From Pseudoscleropodium purum (Eukaryota; Streptophyta; Bryopsida; Hypnales; Brachytheciaceae): DNA of 64,000 nucleotides. This document shows, in pieces, positions 34,341-46,564 of this stretch (the first letter of the stretch is position 1; each line of letters starts with the position of its first letter). A model generated the notes under the pieces. It made no database searches, had not been told where the DNA came from, and was given only the letters and a program-made list of their open reading frames with translations. The DNA is taken from positions 36,456,001 to 36,520,000 of the forward strand of contig OZ017797.1 in NCBI GenBank assembly GCA_963969395.1, read 5' to 3'. The position numbers were made by a program, and so were the translations under genes.

Positions 34341-36110
34341 ACACCTTTTGCAAGACAATGGTATACAATGGAAATTGGTCCCTTTGTAGTGTACAATTGT
34401 CCAATAATTATAAAGAAAAGAATGTGTTGCATGATGGAATTTAGAGTAGTTGAATTTCATACTCTTTTGAAGTGTTAAGAATTTGTTCATATGTATGTAA
34501 ATGACATTGATGCAAGTGCATTTTTTCTATCTTAAATAGGCCACCCTCTTAGGAAAGGTAACTTTTAAAGTTCATGATACCCCAAATTGTGACTATATTG
34601 TACTTCAAATTTTTGTACAATATATTTTATACAATTTTCATGTTTGCAATTACACCATTTAGTCACTTGTGCTCTTGGTACAATTTCATGAATAAGAAAA
34701 ACTCAATTCTGGAAATTAATGTGAAGTAGATGAGGCCATTGCCAACAATCCAACTAACTTGCCCCTGTGGATGGATGAAACCTTTTAAAGTTTTCTCCCA
34801 TGTACAAACAAACATAAGAAAATATAATAGAAAATGAAAACTATAATCTTAGACAAAATATAAATTTGTCTTTGATTTTTGAAACTTGTTACTCCAAAGC
34901 CCAAAGGAGTCACTAGACCCCCCCTAACAAATCCAACTACAATGCATTTATAATGATTGTTTTACTCACCTACAATAATCACCTATATTTTCCTATAACA
35001 ATTGCTATTTGTAGCTTTGTAGGCACTTGATTACCCATCCTTGGTAAGGAAGAAGATACAACCATGTTCTTAGCTTTTATCCACTTTTGATTTAGAGGGA
35101 TGTTGTGAGCGCAATCCACTATGCCTTCCAAGCAATGGATTTTGTTAATGTTTCCTAGTTTTGTGGATGTGTGAAAGAAATGCCTAAAGACGCAATGTTG
35201 TGACTTGCCACTCGATTGTCCGTTATTAGATTATTGTGATAAAGGGGAAAATTCTACGACCCTACATACCTTCCTTACGAAGGTGGTTGACAACATTTCT
35301 CGCAACTCCCATTAATTGGGTTAGAACTCCTACCTTCTTACCGTAGGAAAAGCAACCTAATTTACTTCCTATTCTATGATTTGACCATTCCTTCTTCCTC
35401 AATTTACTATCCTATGCTTACTGATAGTGAATTAGGACTGGCTAGAGAGAACAACACCAATGCTATTTAAGGTGAACCTCAAGGTTTGGGTTAATAGTTC
35501 ACCTTGTCACATCCGGTGTTGGAGATGACTTTGTCTATACTATCCTCCTTGTGGTCCATCATGGCCATTGGTTGCTTAGGCTTTATCGGTCGAGTCCCCC
35601 TCTTGGTTTATCTCCAAAGGAATCTATCACTTACTAAGGTGATCTAACTTCCTTCTTTGTCTCCCTTTTCTTTCCTTTGTCGTCTTTCTACTCTGGAACT
35701 ATTCTACCTAATGCATTTATGGGATTTTTACAACTATAGATCCAAATACCCAAGCTCTTAATGGGTCTCTTTCCCCTTCTTATGTACCTCCCTCTATATC
35801 ATTCTAATCCACTTCTAACGGATACAATGGCCCCTCATGGATTTCTCCTAAATCCTATCTAATCTATAGGCTAATAGACTATTCATCTCCTCCCGCTAAT
35901 CTCTCTTCATTGTTTGTGGTGAATTTCAATTGATGGAGGAGGATTGGACATGACTAGTTGTGTGTGGGTAATATGTGGAGGTGACCTTGTCTCCCTACTC
36001 CTCTCTTTTATTTTATTGGATTATTGTTGTTTTGCACTTGTTTTTCTTTCGTTGTGTTTTATTTCCCCACACTGCTTGCACTGGCCTCAGCCTCGACTCC
36101 TTCTTCCTCG
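34341..36110. other. Intergenic DNA, nothing recognised
   Basis: AT-rich at first, then less so from about 35 kb. Could be eroded transposon sequence; I saw no protease, integrase or reverse transcriptase motif in any frame. Confidence 0.35.
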
Positions 36111-36222
36111 GCCTTCTCTTCCTTGGACCTCGGTTGCTCCTCCAACCTTCTCTTCCCTAGACCCCGGCACTCCTCTAATCTTCTCTCCTCTAAACCTCGA
36201 CACTCCTCCGACCTTCTCTTTG
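36111..36222 (+). repeat. 36-bp tandem repeat, about three units
   Basis: Units follow TTCTCTTCC-TGGACC-CGG-CTCCTCCAA-like text with period 36. The pattern is pyrimidine-rich and reads open in all three plus frames, so the long plus-strand frame across it is probably not a gene. Confidence 0.65.
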
Positions 36223-36261
36223 TGGACCCATCGGCTCCTAGGGACCTTGGTCGATCCTGGT

Positions 36262-36775
36262 TGTCTCTGCACCGGCCTACTGAGGTTACCTTTGTGCCAA
36301 GTGGCCAATACCACCTCTGCACATAGGACTGCTAGGGTTTCCTACCACTACAAGGGAATGCTGCCAATTTCTGTCATTTTGGACATGTTTTTTTTTGTCA
36401 ATTTTCTATCACTTGACAAAAAAATGTCCGAATTAACAAAAAATTGACAAAAAAATGTGTCCGAAATGACAGAAATTGGTAGCATTCCCTTGTAGTGTAT
36501 GCACTCGGTCTGCTAGGGTGGCCCTCGTACTCGGTTGCTAATACCCACTTCTATATATGAGGTGGCTACGGGGGTTGCTTTACACTCGGCTTGTTGAGGT
36601 TGCTTTTGTACCCGGCTGCCAATATCTACATCTACACATGCAGGGGCCATTAGGGGCCCCGCCTCTGCACACGGGGGCCGCTAGGGTTTCTAATGTATCC
36701 AGCCTATTGGGGTTGCCTTTGTATCCAACAACCAACACATGCCTGTGAATACGAGGGTTGCTGGGGGTTTCCTTG
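36262..36775 (+). repeat. Diverged ~75-85 bp tandem repeat, interrupted by a MITE
   Basis: Each unit holds a GGC(T/C)TGCTGAGGTTGCCTTTG-like segment, a GTACCCGGCTGCCAATA-like segment, an ACATCTACACATG-like segment and GGGCCGCTAGGGTTTC-like text, repeated about five times. A CACTA-like MITE (36346-36497) splits the first and second units. Confidence 0.65.
36346..36497. mobile_element. CACTA-like MITE, copy 1 (near-perfect palindrome)
   Basis: A 152-bp element with left end CACTACAAGGGAATGCTGCC and right end AGCATTCCCTTGTAGTG; complementarity continues inward across most of the element. Flanked by TAC and TAT, a 3-bp duplication with one change, as expected for the CACTA superfamily. No coding capacity. 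Confidence 0.85.
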
Positions 36776-39192
36776 ATGGGCCGTCAGGTCCTCCTTACCA
36801 ATGCCTTGGGGTCCTCTTTACTAATGCCTCAAGGGTCTTCCCTGTTGGGCTTCGGGGACCTTCCTTACTAGTCTTCCTTACTGGTCTTCCTTGTTGGTGC
36901 TTCAAGGGTCCTTTGCCAAGGGCTACTTTGGGGTATTCTTGGCTTGCCTTCTTTTAAATTCTTTCTCTTGGGTTCCCTCAAGAGAACCCACTAACTTAAT
37001 ACAAAATTGGACTTGGTGGAACATGGGTGGCAAGTTAAAGCTTCATCGGTTGGACCAAGCCCACCTTACTAGGTAGGTACTCATTTATTCAAACAACTGG
37101 CTATACAATGCTACTCCTCTAACTATGCCACTAATCTTGGAAGCTAAACTTTGGACTTTTCCAAGAATGTCTTAGAAACTAGACTTTGGAGCTATGTGGT
37201 TGAGAGGGTCCAAAACTTCGCCATTAGTCTAGTTTAATACCAACTATAAGACTTTGGAACACTCCGGGGTTCATGGCTCCGCCATATGAGAACTTTTAAC
37301 ACACTATAAGACTACACTATAGCCTATGAATTCAAAGCTTTGCTGCCCCAAGGAGGCCTCTCAATATGGGGGGAGGGGGGCTAGACCAAGGCCATGGGAT
37401 AATTCCTAATAAAATCACACCATGGGGGTTTGAAGCTTCACCATCCCGGAAGGGGGTCCACTCAATAAGAACAACTTTAAAAAAAATTTAGTTACCACAA
37501 AAGCACACCATGGAAGAATAAGGGGTTAATCATACCATACAACCTTAAGGACGCCACTCACACACTAAACACCCCCCAAAGTAGCATCACCAAGGTATGG
37601 TGGGGGGTTGCTTTAGGATTAGTACAAGACGCTAAGACTCTTAATCCATACAAGTGACTCACAAGTCTATAAAGGACTCCGGATTTCACCACCTAACACA
37701 CGAGAGTACACAAAGGCAAGGTAGAAGGGCCCCAAGGGACCTTCGAAAGCTTGAAAATGAGCAACAAAGGAGCCAAAAGTGCTCCGAAAATATCGTAGGG
37801 AGTTTTGGCTTCAAATGCTAAAAGAAAATTCAAAACAAGTTGGATCCACAGACCCAACAATAAAATGAAGGGGGTGATTTTAGAGAAGGAAATGGAGTCC
37901 TTAAATAGGTTCCAAGGGACCACTCCCCCCCTAAATTCCTACTAGTAACCTTATCAACTTGGATTCTTATCCTCATCCTCAAAGATTTTCATCCTACTCC
38001 TAAAGTTTTAAGTATCTACCACACGTTGGACCAACATCCTAACTTTTGGAGATTAACTCCAAATGCCAAATGGATTGAGCTGTTGGCCCCAGATCACCAT
38101 TTTTAATCAAAGACCTCCCAATTCCCCATACCAAGACCAAAAACCCAACAGAAGCTAGCATAGATTAAAAACCAAGTTGGGATAAATTCCCAAATCTTGG
38201 TGGTTCTTTATTTTGAGAAAACTAGCTTGTGGTCTCCAATAGGTGCAAGAAAGTAAAGAAAGACTCTTTATTGACTTCAATTTGCCGTTTTGTGCTCCCG
38301 GAGTGTTGGTCAACATTGTGGGGAACCACCATATGTTTAATTCTCCAAGGAATCTAGACTCTATTAGAATCTTGCCGCTATCAGAATGTTGCAAAATTTG
38401 GAGGGTCAAACTATTAGCATAAAAAAAGCTAGTCTAATTTTTAGTGAAATTTTACTGCAACCTAGGTAATTTCCATGAATTTCCCGTTGGAGGTTAGAAT
38501 GGTTGATCATTTGGAAGAGATTCTTCTACAAGTCAGAAGATGTCGGGAACTTCCATGGGACTTCTTAGGGAGTCTCATGGGAGGCACGCAGGTCCGCTTT
38601 GTCTCTAGCATGCTTGGTCGGTGGAAATCCAAAATGGCATCTCCTCAAATTGTCGATGGTATAGGAATCTTCCGCAAATGAGGGAATCTAGGGAAACTGA
38701 TTTTGTTATTGGACTCCTAGTATAGGATTTACTCCACAACACCATTCTTGCATAGTAGATTCATCCATGGCTCCATACTTTGATTGCAGCACCTACATAC
38801 TAACAATCGAGGTTTCTTAGAAATTCATCGGTCTAATGGGGAATTTGAAATCTAACTCTAGGACCCAACCTATTGGCATTGTTGTAGATCCTTCGAACCA
38901 ACTTAGCCATGAATTGCCACATTCTTAGTGGAATTTAGCCCTTAAGGGGTTGTGTAGCTCAAATCTACTAAACCAGCTATCTTGTGATTCTCTTACTATT
39001 CCTAGGCTAGTTTTGTGGGAGTTCTATGTATACAATCAAAACTAAACCAAATACTATAATAGGTATACTACAACCCTGTTTTGGTTCTACACTCTTTTTA
39101 TGGCTTTTATATACTTTTATCTATTCCAAATTGTGGTTTAAAACAAAAAAAAATCTACGAGTCCCAAGTGATGAATTGGGAGCTCATAAGCT
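36776..39192. other. Intergenic DNA, no gene recognised
   Basis: 36780-36920 contains short repeats of CCTTACT(A/G)GTCTTCC type. The remainder is mixed-composition DNA with scattered short frames and no domain. It may be remnants of a long element, but no terminal repeat pair was found. Confidence 0.35.
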
Positions 39193-39880
39193 TTAACCCC
39201 TAAAGGACCAAACTATATTTTTTTTTGACAACATAGCAATTTTTAGGTGGCTCTTTAATAATGGAATTTTTATTTTTTTCTTTGAAATTTTCACACAATA
39301 TGTACTTGAGGAGTAGCTTTAAGGCCCAACAATTTCCATAACTTGTGACTACATGGTTCAAAACTTATTGTATGATATGGCATTTTCAATGCTTGGTAGA
39401 CAAGTCAAAAATTTCTTAAAAAATCACTTTTTTCAAAAATAAAAACTTGAAATTGTTTTCCTAGATTTATATAGACATGGAAAGCTTTGAATCATTCCAT
39501 TTTGATTTATGAGATGAAAGTTATGAAGTGTTCTAATTTTTTTTATCACTTCAAACACTAATATCTTGCAATCTATAAGGTGGAAGTTTCTGAAATTTTT
39601 TTCACATCTTCTCAAACCAGATTACTACAAGATCCAAAGTTTACATATGTCCAAAAAAGTATTTTTTTTCTAAAATTTGGTACTTGCACAAGAAATGGCA
39701 GTTTCAGAGCGGCTTTGGTGAAAATCAGGGCTTCTTTTTTTGGCGAAATTTCACCAGACTGTCAGGAATCTGACCTCTCTGGCTGCATCCCTCCCAAAAC
39801 TGGCCTCTATAGTGAAGCCAGCAAGGGGGACACTGCTGTTCCATAAAAGAAGCCCCGGTGAAAATATAGTCCCAAGGTTT
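39193..39880 (+). mobile_element. TTAA-bounded element I, inverse relative of family H, with nested MITE
   Basis: The left end TTAACCCCTAAAGGACC is the complement of the right end of 28403-29347. Shared modules follow (GAAAAGCTTTGAATCATTCC, TATCTTGCAATCTATAAGG). Near the right end it is split by a hAT-like MITE (39726-39857), after which GGTGAAAATATAGTCCCAAGG resumes. The right terminus is missing or degraded. Confidence 0.62.
39726..39857. mobile_element. hAT-like MITE with 8-bp target-site duplication
   Basis: A 132-bp element with ends CAGGGCTTCTTTT and AAAAGAAGCCCCG, inverted repeats differing at one base. GTGAAAAT occurs directly on both sides (39718-39725 and 39858-39865). The 8-bp duplication and CAGGG-type terminus are classic hAT features. 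It is inserted in the element at 39193-39880. No coding sequence. Confidence 0.85.
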
Positions 39881-41811
39881 TTTTTTTTGTGATGATTTTA
39901 AATTCCAACATCAGTACAAGTTCTCATTGTGATCACCAACTCCTTTCATTGTTGTCTCTCAAATTGTTTTGCTTGTGGTCACGACTCATCCTATTGCAGT
40001 CCAAATCCCAATTATTAGCGAACGCCCTCTTTAAGTCGAATGCATGGCAATTATGGACCTGGCCATTTCAGTTCAAGCTGCCCTGAAAGGAAAAAAAATG
40101 TCAGTGCTGGGCTTGCTCGATCTGCCTTTTACTTGCATTAAGAGAACCTGCAGTCAGTTGCCCTGCCCTGCCCTGCAGAGCTTCAGTTTGCTTTGGCCTC
40201 CTTCTCCATGATGATGGGTCTCGACCGCTTTGGCAGTCCTTGCAGCCCTGGACAGTGAGACGCAGGATGACATAACTTAATGATGCCATACACTACTTCC
40301 ATTATTGTCCACTTCTCGACCTGGCAGCAATCTGTATCTTCAACCTGGCCATAACTTCGTAGCTTCAGTTGGATGAAAACTACGTCAAAATGCACTCACA
40401 GCCAGGGCGATATCAATTGCAACATAAAACGGTGTCAGTGTATGCATACCAGATAAAAGATAAAAAAAAAAAAAAAAACATGATGATGAACAACAGCAGC
40501 ATTGGAACTTTTGAAAACCTCCATGTAGGAATGCTGAAGAATCTGAATCTGAATATTTGTATTGGATGGAGACAAACAGCGAGGGTTGCTGCGAGAGGAT
40601 ATGTATATGTATGTATGTATGTCCTTGTAGCAGTTGTTTGGTTTTTGAGCAAGGTTCTACTCAAACTTCTTCACAAACAGAGCCTACGGGCTCCTAAACT
40701 TCAGTTTAGAGCCAACAGCGTGAGAAACTAAGAAAGTATCTTGGTGTTGTCATAGTCAATGGAGTGGAGCAAAGCCTCAAAGTTGTGAAGTGTATGTTTT
40801 CTTTAAGGTATAGGCATCTATGTACTTAATGGCGGCCTTTTTTTAGAAAGGAGAGTCATTTTAGAACCTAAATGTAGAGGTACCAAATATAACTTATTAA
40901 TTGTTGATTGACATGATAAATCATGTACGATTCACCTAGATTTGTATTTTAGAATGACTTCCCTTCTTAGAAAAGAATATCATTTGGTGCCTCTACTTTT
41001 TGATGGTCAAGAGGAGTGAGTCTACAATTTTATATCTACAATTTTCAAGAGGAATATTATTTTTAGATTCATATCTAAAATACTATTCCTTTCATCCCAC
41101 TAAAAAAACCTGAATTGAAATAGTACACGTACTAGTACTAAAAAAAACTCCATTTATTTATATTTTGATGGTTGGGCAATGATGTGGAAATTTTGAAGTT
41201 GATTGAACAAGAATTGATTTGAATTCAACATGGCTTGCTCAACGATCAAAATCAATTATTGGAGAAGTTTAGTGATACATGCACTATGTCCAATTCAAAG
41301 TTTTTTAGTGGAACAGAAAGGAGTATCAATTGTAAGATACCTTAAAAATTTTCATAGTGCTTCGCATTTCTCAGTCTCTCAAGTCTGAATCTCAATATCT
41401 GATCCACAATTTTCATCAAATTCTGTCATCAGCAGAAAAAGGAGAGTAGCACCACCACACCCAAGCAAGCAGGATCACTATGACTATGATAAGTTAGTAA
41501 GTAACTTAGAATCTCTTTCTTTGTATTGTTAATGCTCTCATTGCACTCCAATTTTTTCCGTTTTCTTTTAACTCTCATTGCACTCTTTCATATACTGTCA
41601 TAGCCAGTGGGAGGGCTGTTTTTTGCACACAATAATTCATGTATCAATGAAGGTGTCTGAAAGCATTACTTTATCATTTAATAGTGAAATGGGTGAGAAA
41701 GTTCGTGTGATATCTAGAAATGATATTCAATTGGGAATCTGCTGACCACCTCTGCACATCAGGGTTCCTGAGGAATTCAGGAGAGCTTTTTCTCCATTGG
41801 CGACTGACTAC
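39881..41811. other. Intergenic DNA, nothing recognised
   Basis: Contains an A run at about 40461-40478 and a (TATG)n microsatellite at about 40599-40622. The overlapping frames at 40369-40731 on both strands span these simple repeats and show no domain. Confidence 0.4.
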
Positions 41812-42779
41812 TTAACCCCTCAACGATCAAGGGGCTCAAAAGCAGCCTCACATAGTTTGAGTCCAATTCAAAGTAATGTAACTTTTGGATTTAATGTCCA
41901 AATCCAATAAAACTTGTTGAAGAAGTTGAAAATATTTTTCTAATTTATGTGGTAAAATTTTCAGATCAATCCAAGATGAATTAGTTTCTTGAAATCCAAT
42001 CGAAGTTCACAAGTGTAATTTGGGTTCACAAAACTGCACTTGATAGCTGCAACTTTGGGGGCTTGTATCTCCTTCATACAGAGGATTTTTTAAGTAAAAT
42101 TTGTTGGATTATATTCCCCTTGAAGTGTAGATCTTGTGGTAAAATTTTCATATCAATCTAGGTTGTTTTGAATGTTTGGGAGCAATTCAAAGTTCAAAAC
42201 CCTAATAGTTTTTCATTATAGTGAACTTTGGCATCCTATTTCTTCTTCATACAATTCCCGTTTTTAATAATTCTTGTTGGGAAAGTTGCACATACTAGTC
42301 TAGTTTGTGTCAAGTAAATTTCATATCAATCCAAGAAATAATGAGTGATTTAGAGGCATTTTAGTAGAAAGAGGTTCAGCCTTGGATGTAATTCTTGGCA
42401 ACTTTTCTTGACATTTCAAAGCCATTTTGTAGATACAATGAGTCAATCAAATGATATTTTTTTCCACCAATGTATTTGTATGCTGATTTTCATGCACTTT
42501 GTAGTTTAAAGTTTTTTCATTTGAGAAGGTTCAGAATTCAAATTTCATCTCCAAATGTGTTTTTAGGAACATTTCAGCATTCTTTTTCAACACTAAAACA
42601 TTATAATCTTTCAATCTACACAGTCAAATGACTTCAAACTTGATCCATGCCACCTACAACATGTGTACTACATGATTGTACAGTTAAGATCTGTATAACT
42701 TAGTCACATTTACATTTATAGCACTTCAAAAGCTACCATGTTTATTAATCCAAAAAGGCCTGGGGCCTTGAGGGGTTAA
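41812..42779 (+). mobile_element. TTAA-bounded element, family A, intact copy 2
   Basis: A 968-bp element from TTAA 41812-41815 to TTAA 42776-42779. The ends TTAACCCCTCAA and TTGAGGGGTTAA are a perfect 12-bp inverted repeat, followed by GC-richer subterminal text on both sides. The interior has three imperfect ~175-bp repeats (see findings). Matches copies at 14145-14948 and 46565-47670. No protein-coding frame, so it is non-autonomous. Confidence 0.85.
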
Positions 42780-45700
42780 TGGTTGCAACTACTTATTATG
42801 TTACTATTTTGCACTTTGAAGAGAGCTGCAAATCATTTTATGAATTGCAGAGTGTGTAAACTTCATACAGTATAGGTTTGCAATGTTTGACCTCGTGTGA
42901 AGCAAAAAAGCTTACATTCAAGGTCCTGATCCGCCAAGGTCAGGAACTTCTCAGTAACATGAAGTATATATCATCAATGGATAAATTTTGTTTGCAGAGT
43001 GAGTGAGTTGAGATCTTCTCACATCAAAGTCTTCATCGAGGTTTATTGTGTACATCCACCTCCTTACTAACAAGGTCATGGCAATGATATTGAACCAGAA
43101 AAACAAACATGTTCTGTGCAGCAAAAATTGTTCCAATAGTTGCAATAAATTAGTTACTTCCTACACTGCAATGGATGCAGCAACAGAAGGGAAGCAAAGT
43201 CAATGAGACACAGCAATTTCAAGGAGACATGGAAAATTCAGCAAGACATGGTTTGAACCCTTATCACAAGCTTTTTTGTCAATGTACCTCTTGTTTTGTA
43301 CTCCCTCATAGTCATCAGAAAAGTCCCTCTCCACTACATATCATTCAATAGTTTGAGTGTTGATTGATTCATACCAAAAACTTGAATCGATGTCAAAATA
43401 CCACCAAAATCAATATAATTGAAGTTCTACCAATTTAGTACACTCTATATTCATACATTTCGGTATATGCACTATATTCAGACAATTTTAGAACTGAAGG
43501 AATGATAAAATGACCTTATTGAGTCTGGGTTTCAGTGCTCACATGCTCTTTCTTAGTAATGCTCTCCTCTCTCTCTCTCCTGTTATTCTTTGAACCTTGG
43601 TGCAAGGTCTTTTAACTGCTGAACATCACAATGGACATTTTCTGGATGTTCAGAGTCGCTGTAGGGTTTGGACGATGTTCATCAATTATTATAATCTGTA
43701 AATCCAGTTGGTGGATTCTCTCGAAATTTGAACCTTCATGTTCATCAAGTAGTTAGCTCGTGGATTCAATGGTGAAGTCCTTAGTGAATCACAAAACTTC
43801 TCATCATTCCGTTTTTCCCTGCACAGTGCTGAGAAGCTCCTGAATTCCCAGCGTTCTGGCTGTGATGTTTAGAAGCTAGGCAAACAGACTTTTGATTCAC
43901 AGTGCTTCAAAACCAGGGACCAGAGTTCAATCTGTGTTTTCTGCAAGGAGCTTTGGCAAGATTTTCTGGGACTCATTGCAGGAGATGGAGCAGAGAGGCC
44001 CTTAAAAAAATCATACATGTGCTCATATATATGAACATTGATTCACAGGAGCAAACTCTGCCATTCACTGGATCATGTGGGAATGTACAAAGAGAACTAA
44101 AGTATCTGGCCATGAGCAAGTGCACTTGTAAATAATTATCATGTGTTGTGTAGCAAAGTTGTGCCAACGAAGTGAGGCACAAACGCACACCTCCAGTCAT
44201 ATTGGCCCTCTCACCTCCAGTCCTTGGTGGATCAGTACCTTGATGAACACGCAAATAAGCTTGGATTGATACTCTTACCAATTTACAGTCACGACTAGAA
44301 AAAAAAAAGGTCGTTCTCAAATGCACGTCCACGTTCAAAAGGGCGAACTACGAACAGTAGAACAACCTTTGAAACCCAATCTTTGATCATGGGGTGAAAT
44401 TGCAATGGCCTGAAACAATTAAGATGGGTCAAAACTTTTGGAAAAATTTGCTTCTCAGGGACAAAGTTTTGGGCACATGTACAGTACTAATTGAAAGTGC
44501 TTCAAGTTTATTTTGAGTCAATGAAGGGCAGTGAAAACTAGAGAGCTCTTTTTCTATGAGTGAAGTAGAGAGACAGTGACTGCATCCTTTTTACATGTGG
44601 AAGTCACATCTTCTGCAAAGTTGGTGATATGGCTTCATCGTGGCTTCATAACTTCAGTGTTTAATTTTTGCAGTAAGTTATACACTCCAGCCACTCCACC
44701 TTGTCAGTGCATTATCTACATTATTAGTAAGCAGATTCTGAAGCTAGTTGACAATCATTCTGATTCAATCTGAGTGATTCTGAATGAAGCCAAGAGAAAT
44801 TTGATTTATTTTCAAGCATACTTAGCCATTCTTTATGCAATGGGAGGTACACATCGTTCAATGTAGATCAGTTCTGTTTCAGACAAAACCAGAAATTTGC
44901 AATGCTGTATCTCGACTGTTTCAGACTTTAGGTATCTTGTGGTGAAGAGATTTCAACCTCCTTCTGAGAGTCTTGTTTTAAAGTGATAGTTTGTCGAATT
45001 TTTCAGCTTACTAGCATACCTAACAATTTTATACATCAATGAACAAATCTAGAAAAGGTACAGGAATTCTACATCACATGACCACATGATTGTAGTAAAA
45101 GAGATGTTTGCAACATGAATGGTGGGGGCAAACTCAGGGCAGGCAAGTCTGCATCATTCAGTGACCTTATGGTTCTCTTAGACGTGCATTTCTGGCCTCT
45201 TTTGACTCCTGGAACTCTCAACTTTACATAGAGAGAGAGAGTGACAAATCCATGGTCTAGTTTGGCTGCAGAAATATAGTCCCTCATGGATTCCTGAAGA
45301 TGATGGTCTGTCTGTGAACTTACTGTATTGCAAACAAATTGGTAGTGGTCAGTAATACAAGCTTTCTCAAGATTACACATCCAATAAGTTAGGATTAACT
45401 TTGTCAGGGATGTTTAGTTCAGCTAGAACAACAGTACAACAGTAGTTCCAGAGTAGCTGTACACTACATTTAGTATTAATTCATTTAAAATTTTCTACTT
45501 ACTGAATTGCAATGCTGATGGGACCTTAATTTTATGATATAGCCACCTCTGGATTCTTGTGGATGGTTGTGGCATGCCTAAGTTTGAATGGGTTGTAAGT
45601 TATTACATGAATTCAACATTCAGTGCCCTCTTTGCATCATTCTCCTGTTGTTATTTTCTTAGGTTGCTACTATAGATAGAGTATTGCATGTGACTTGTGA

Positions 45701-45887
45701 TGAGCTTATTGCACTCTTGTCTCTATTGTGTTCACTTGCTTCATAACTTGGTGCAACATGCATCCACGAATGAGGTAGGAGGTGCAGAAACTGCTCATCT
45801 ACGAGCATTTTTGCTTTCTCAATCCAACAGTGTGGTTTGAGTAATTTTGCATAAATTTATACAGAAAGAAGAGAAAGCGAGTTCAAA
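42780..45887. other. Intergenic DNA, nothing recognised
   Basis: Mixed composition with several short overlapping frames (43902-44338, 44576-44773, 45069-45380) that have no domain or splice-linked partners. No repeats with copies elsewhere in the window were seen. Confidence 0.4.
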
Positions 45888-46205
45888 TAAGGTACTAGGT
45901 CCATAAACCAACCATTTAAGGGCTGGAACTGATTTTGGGGGAGGTAAAACTTCTTGAAATATTTTTTAGTAAACTTTCTTTGAAAGACAAGTGGAATTGA
46001 CATCTAACCCAAGTCGTTTCATATTGTTCTAGAGCTTTGTGGAATTAGTTACAAATTTTTTAAGTTGGAAAAAAGTGGTCATTTGTAGTCATCAAAAGCA
46101 ACCACCTCTTAAAATGTGCATATTTGGTACATTTGAGAAAGCAAAATGTACCTCTAACTCATGTTTGCTTTTAATGCCTAATCGGAGTTCGAGCCTCCTA
46201 CCTTA
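45888..46205 (+). mobile_element. TAAGGTAGGAGG-family MITE, copy 1
   Basis: A 318-bp element, ends TAAGGTACTAGGTCC and GAGCCTCCTACCTTA. Collinear with 51818-52150 and inverse to 59643-59974; shares GGAACTGATTTTGGGGGAGG. It has diverged more than the other two copies and has lost part of the right subterminal segment. Confidence 0.78.
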
Positions 46206-46564
46206 CAAATTTTTCCTAAACATACTAAATTACATTTGATTTTCCAAACGCATATGTCTTAGGGTGCTATTGATGTTCATAAATGACATCAATAAATGTC
46301 AAGCATCAATCCTTGAATGGTGCAACAAAACCTACAAAATGTGTGTGGCTTCATTGTGAGTGGCCTCCCTTGGCTACAAATACTAGGAACCAAAGCTTGA
46401 CACACATGCCGTGACAACTTTTTACTACAAAATGAAAGATTCATAAGAATTCTATTATTGTTACCACTACACTCATGATAAATTCTCCTAGAATGGTCCA
46501 AAAATTAACTGACCTCAACTTCTAAAAGGTCCAACACCATTTAACATCAATTCTAATATGATGT

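Noticed and set aside
35944..36447. 167-codon plus-strand open frame
   Set aside because: It runs through a 36-bp tandem repeat and a MITE, alternative frames are also open, and composition is low-complexity.
34740..39190. Eroded LTR retrotransposon
   Set aside because: The region has unusual tandem repeats and mixed composition, but no paired LTRs, primer-binding site or polyprotein motifs were found.
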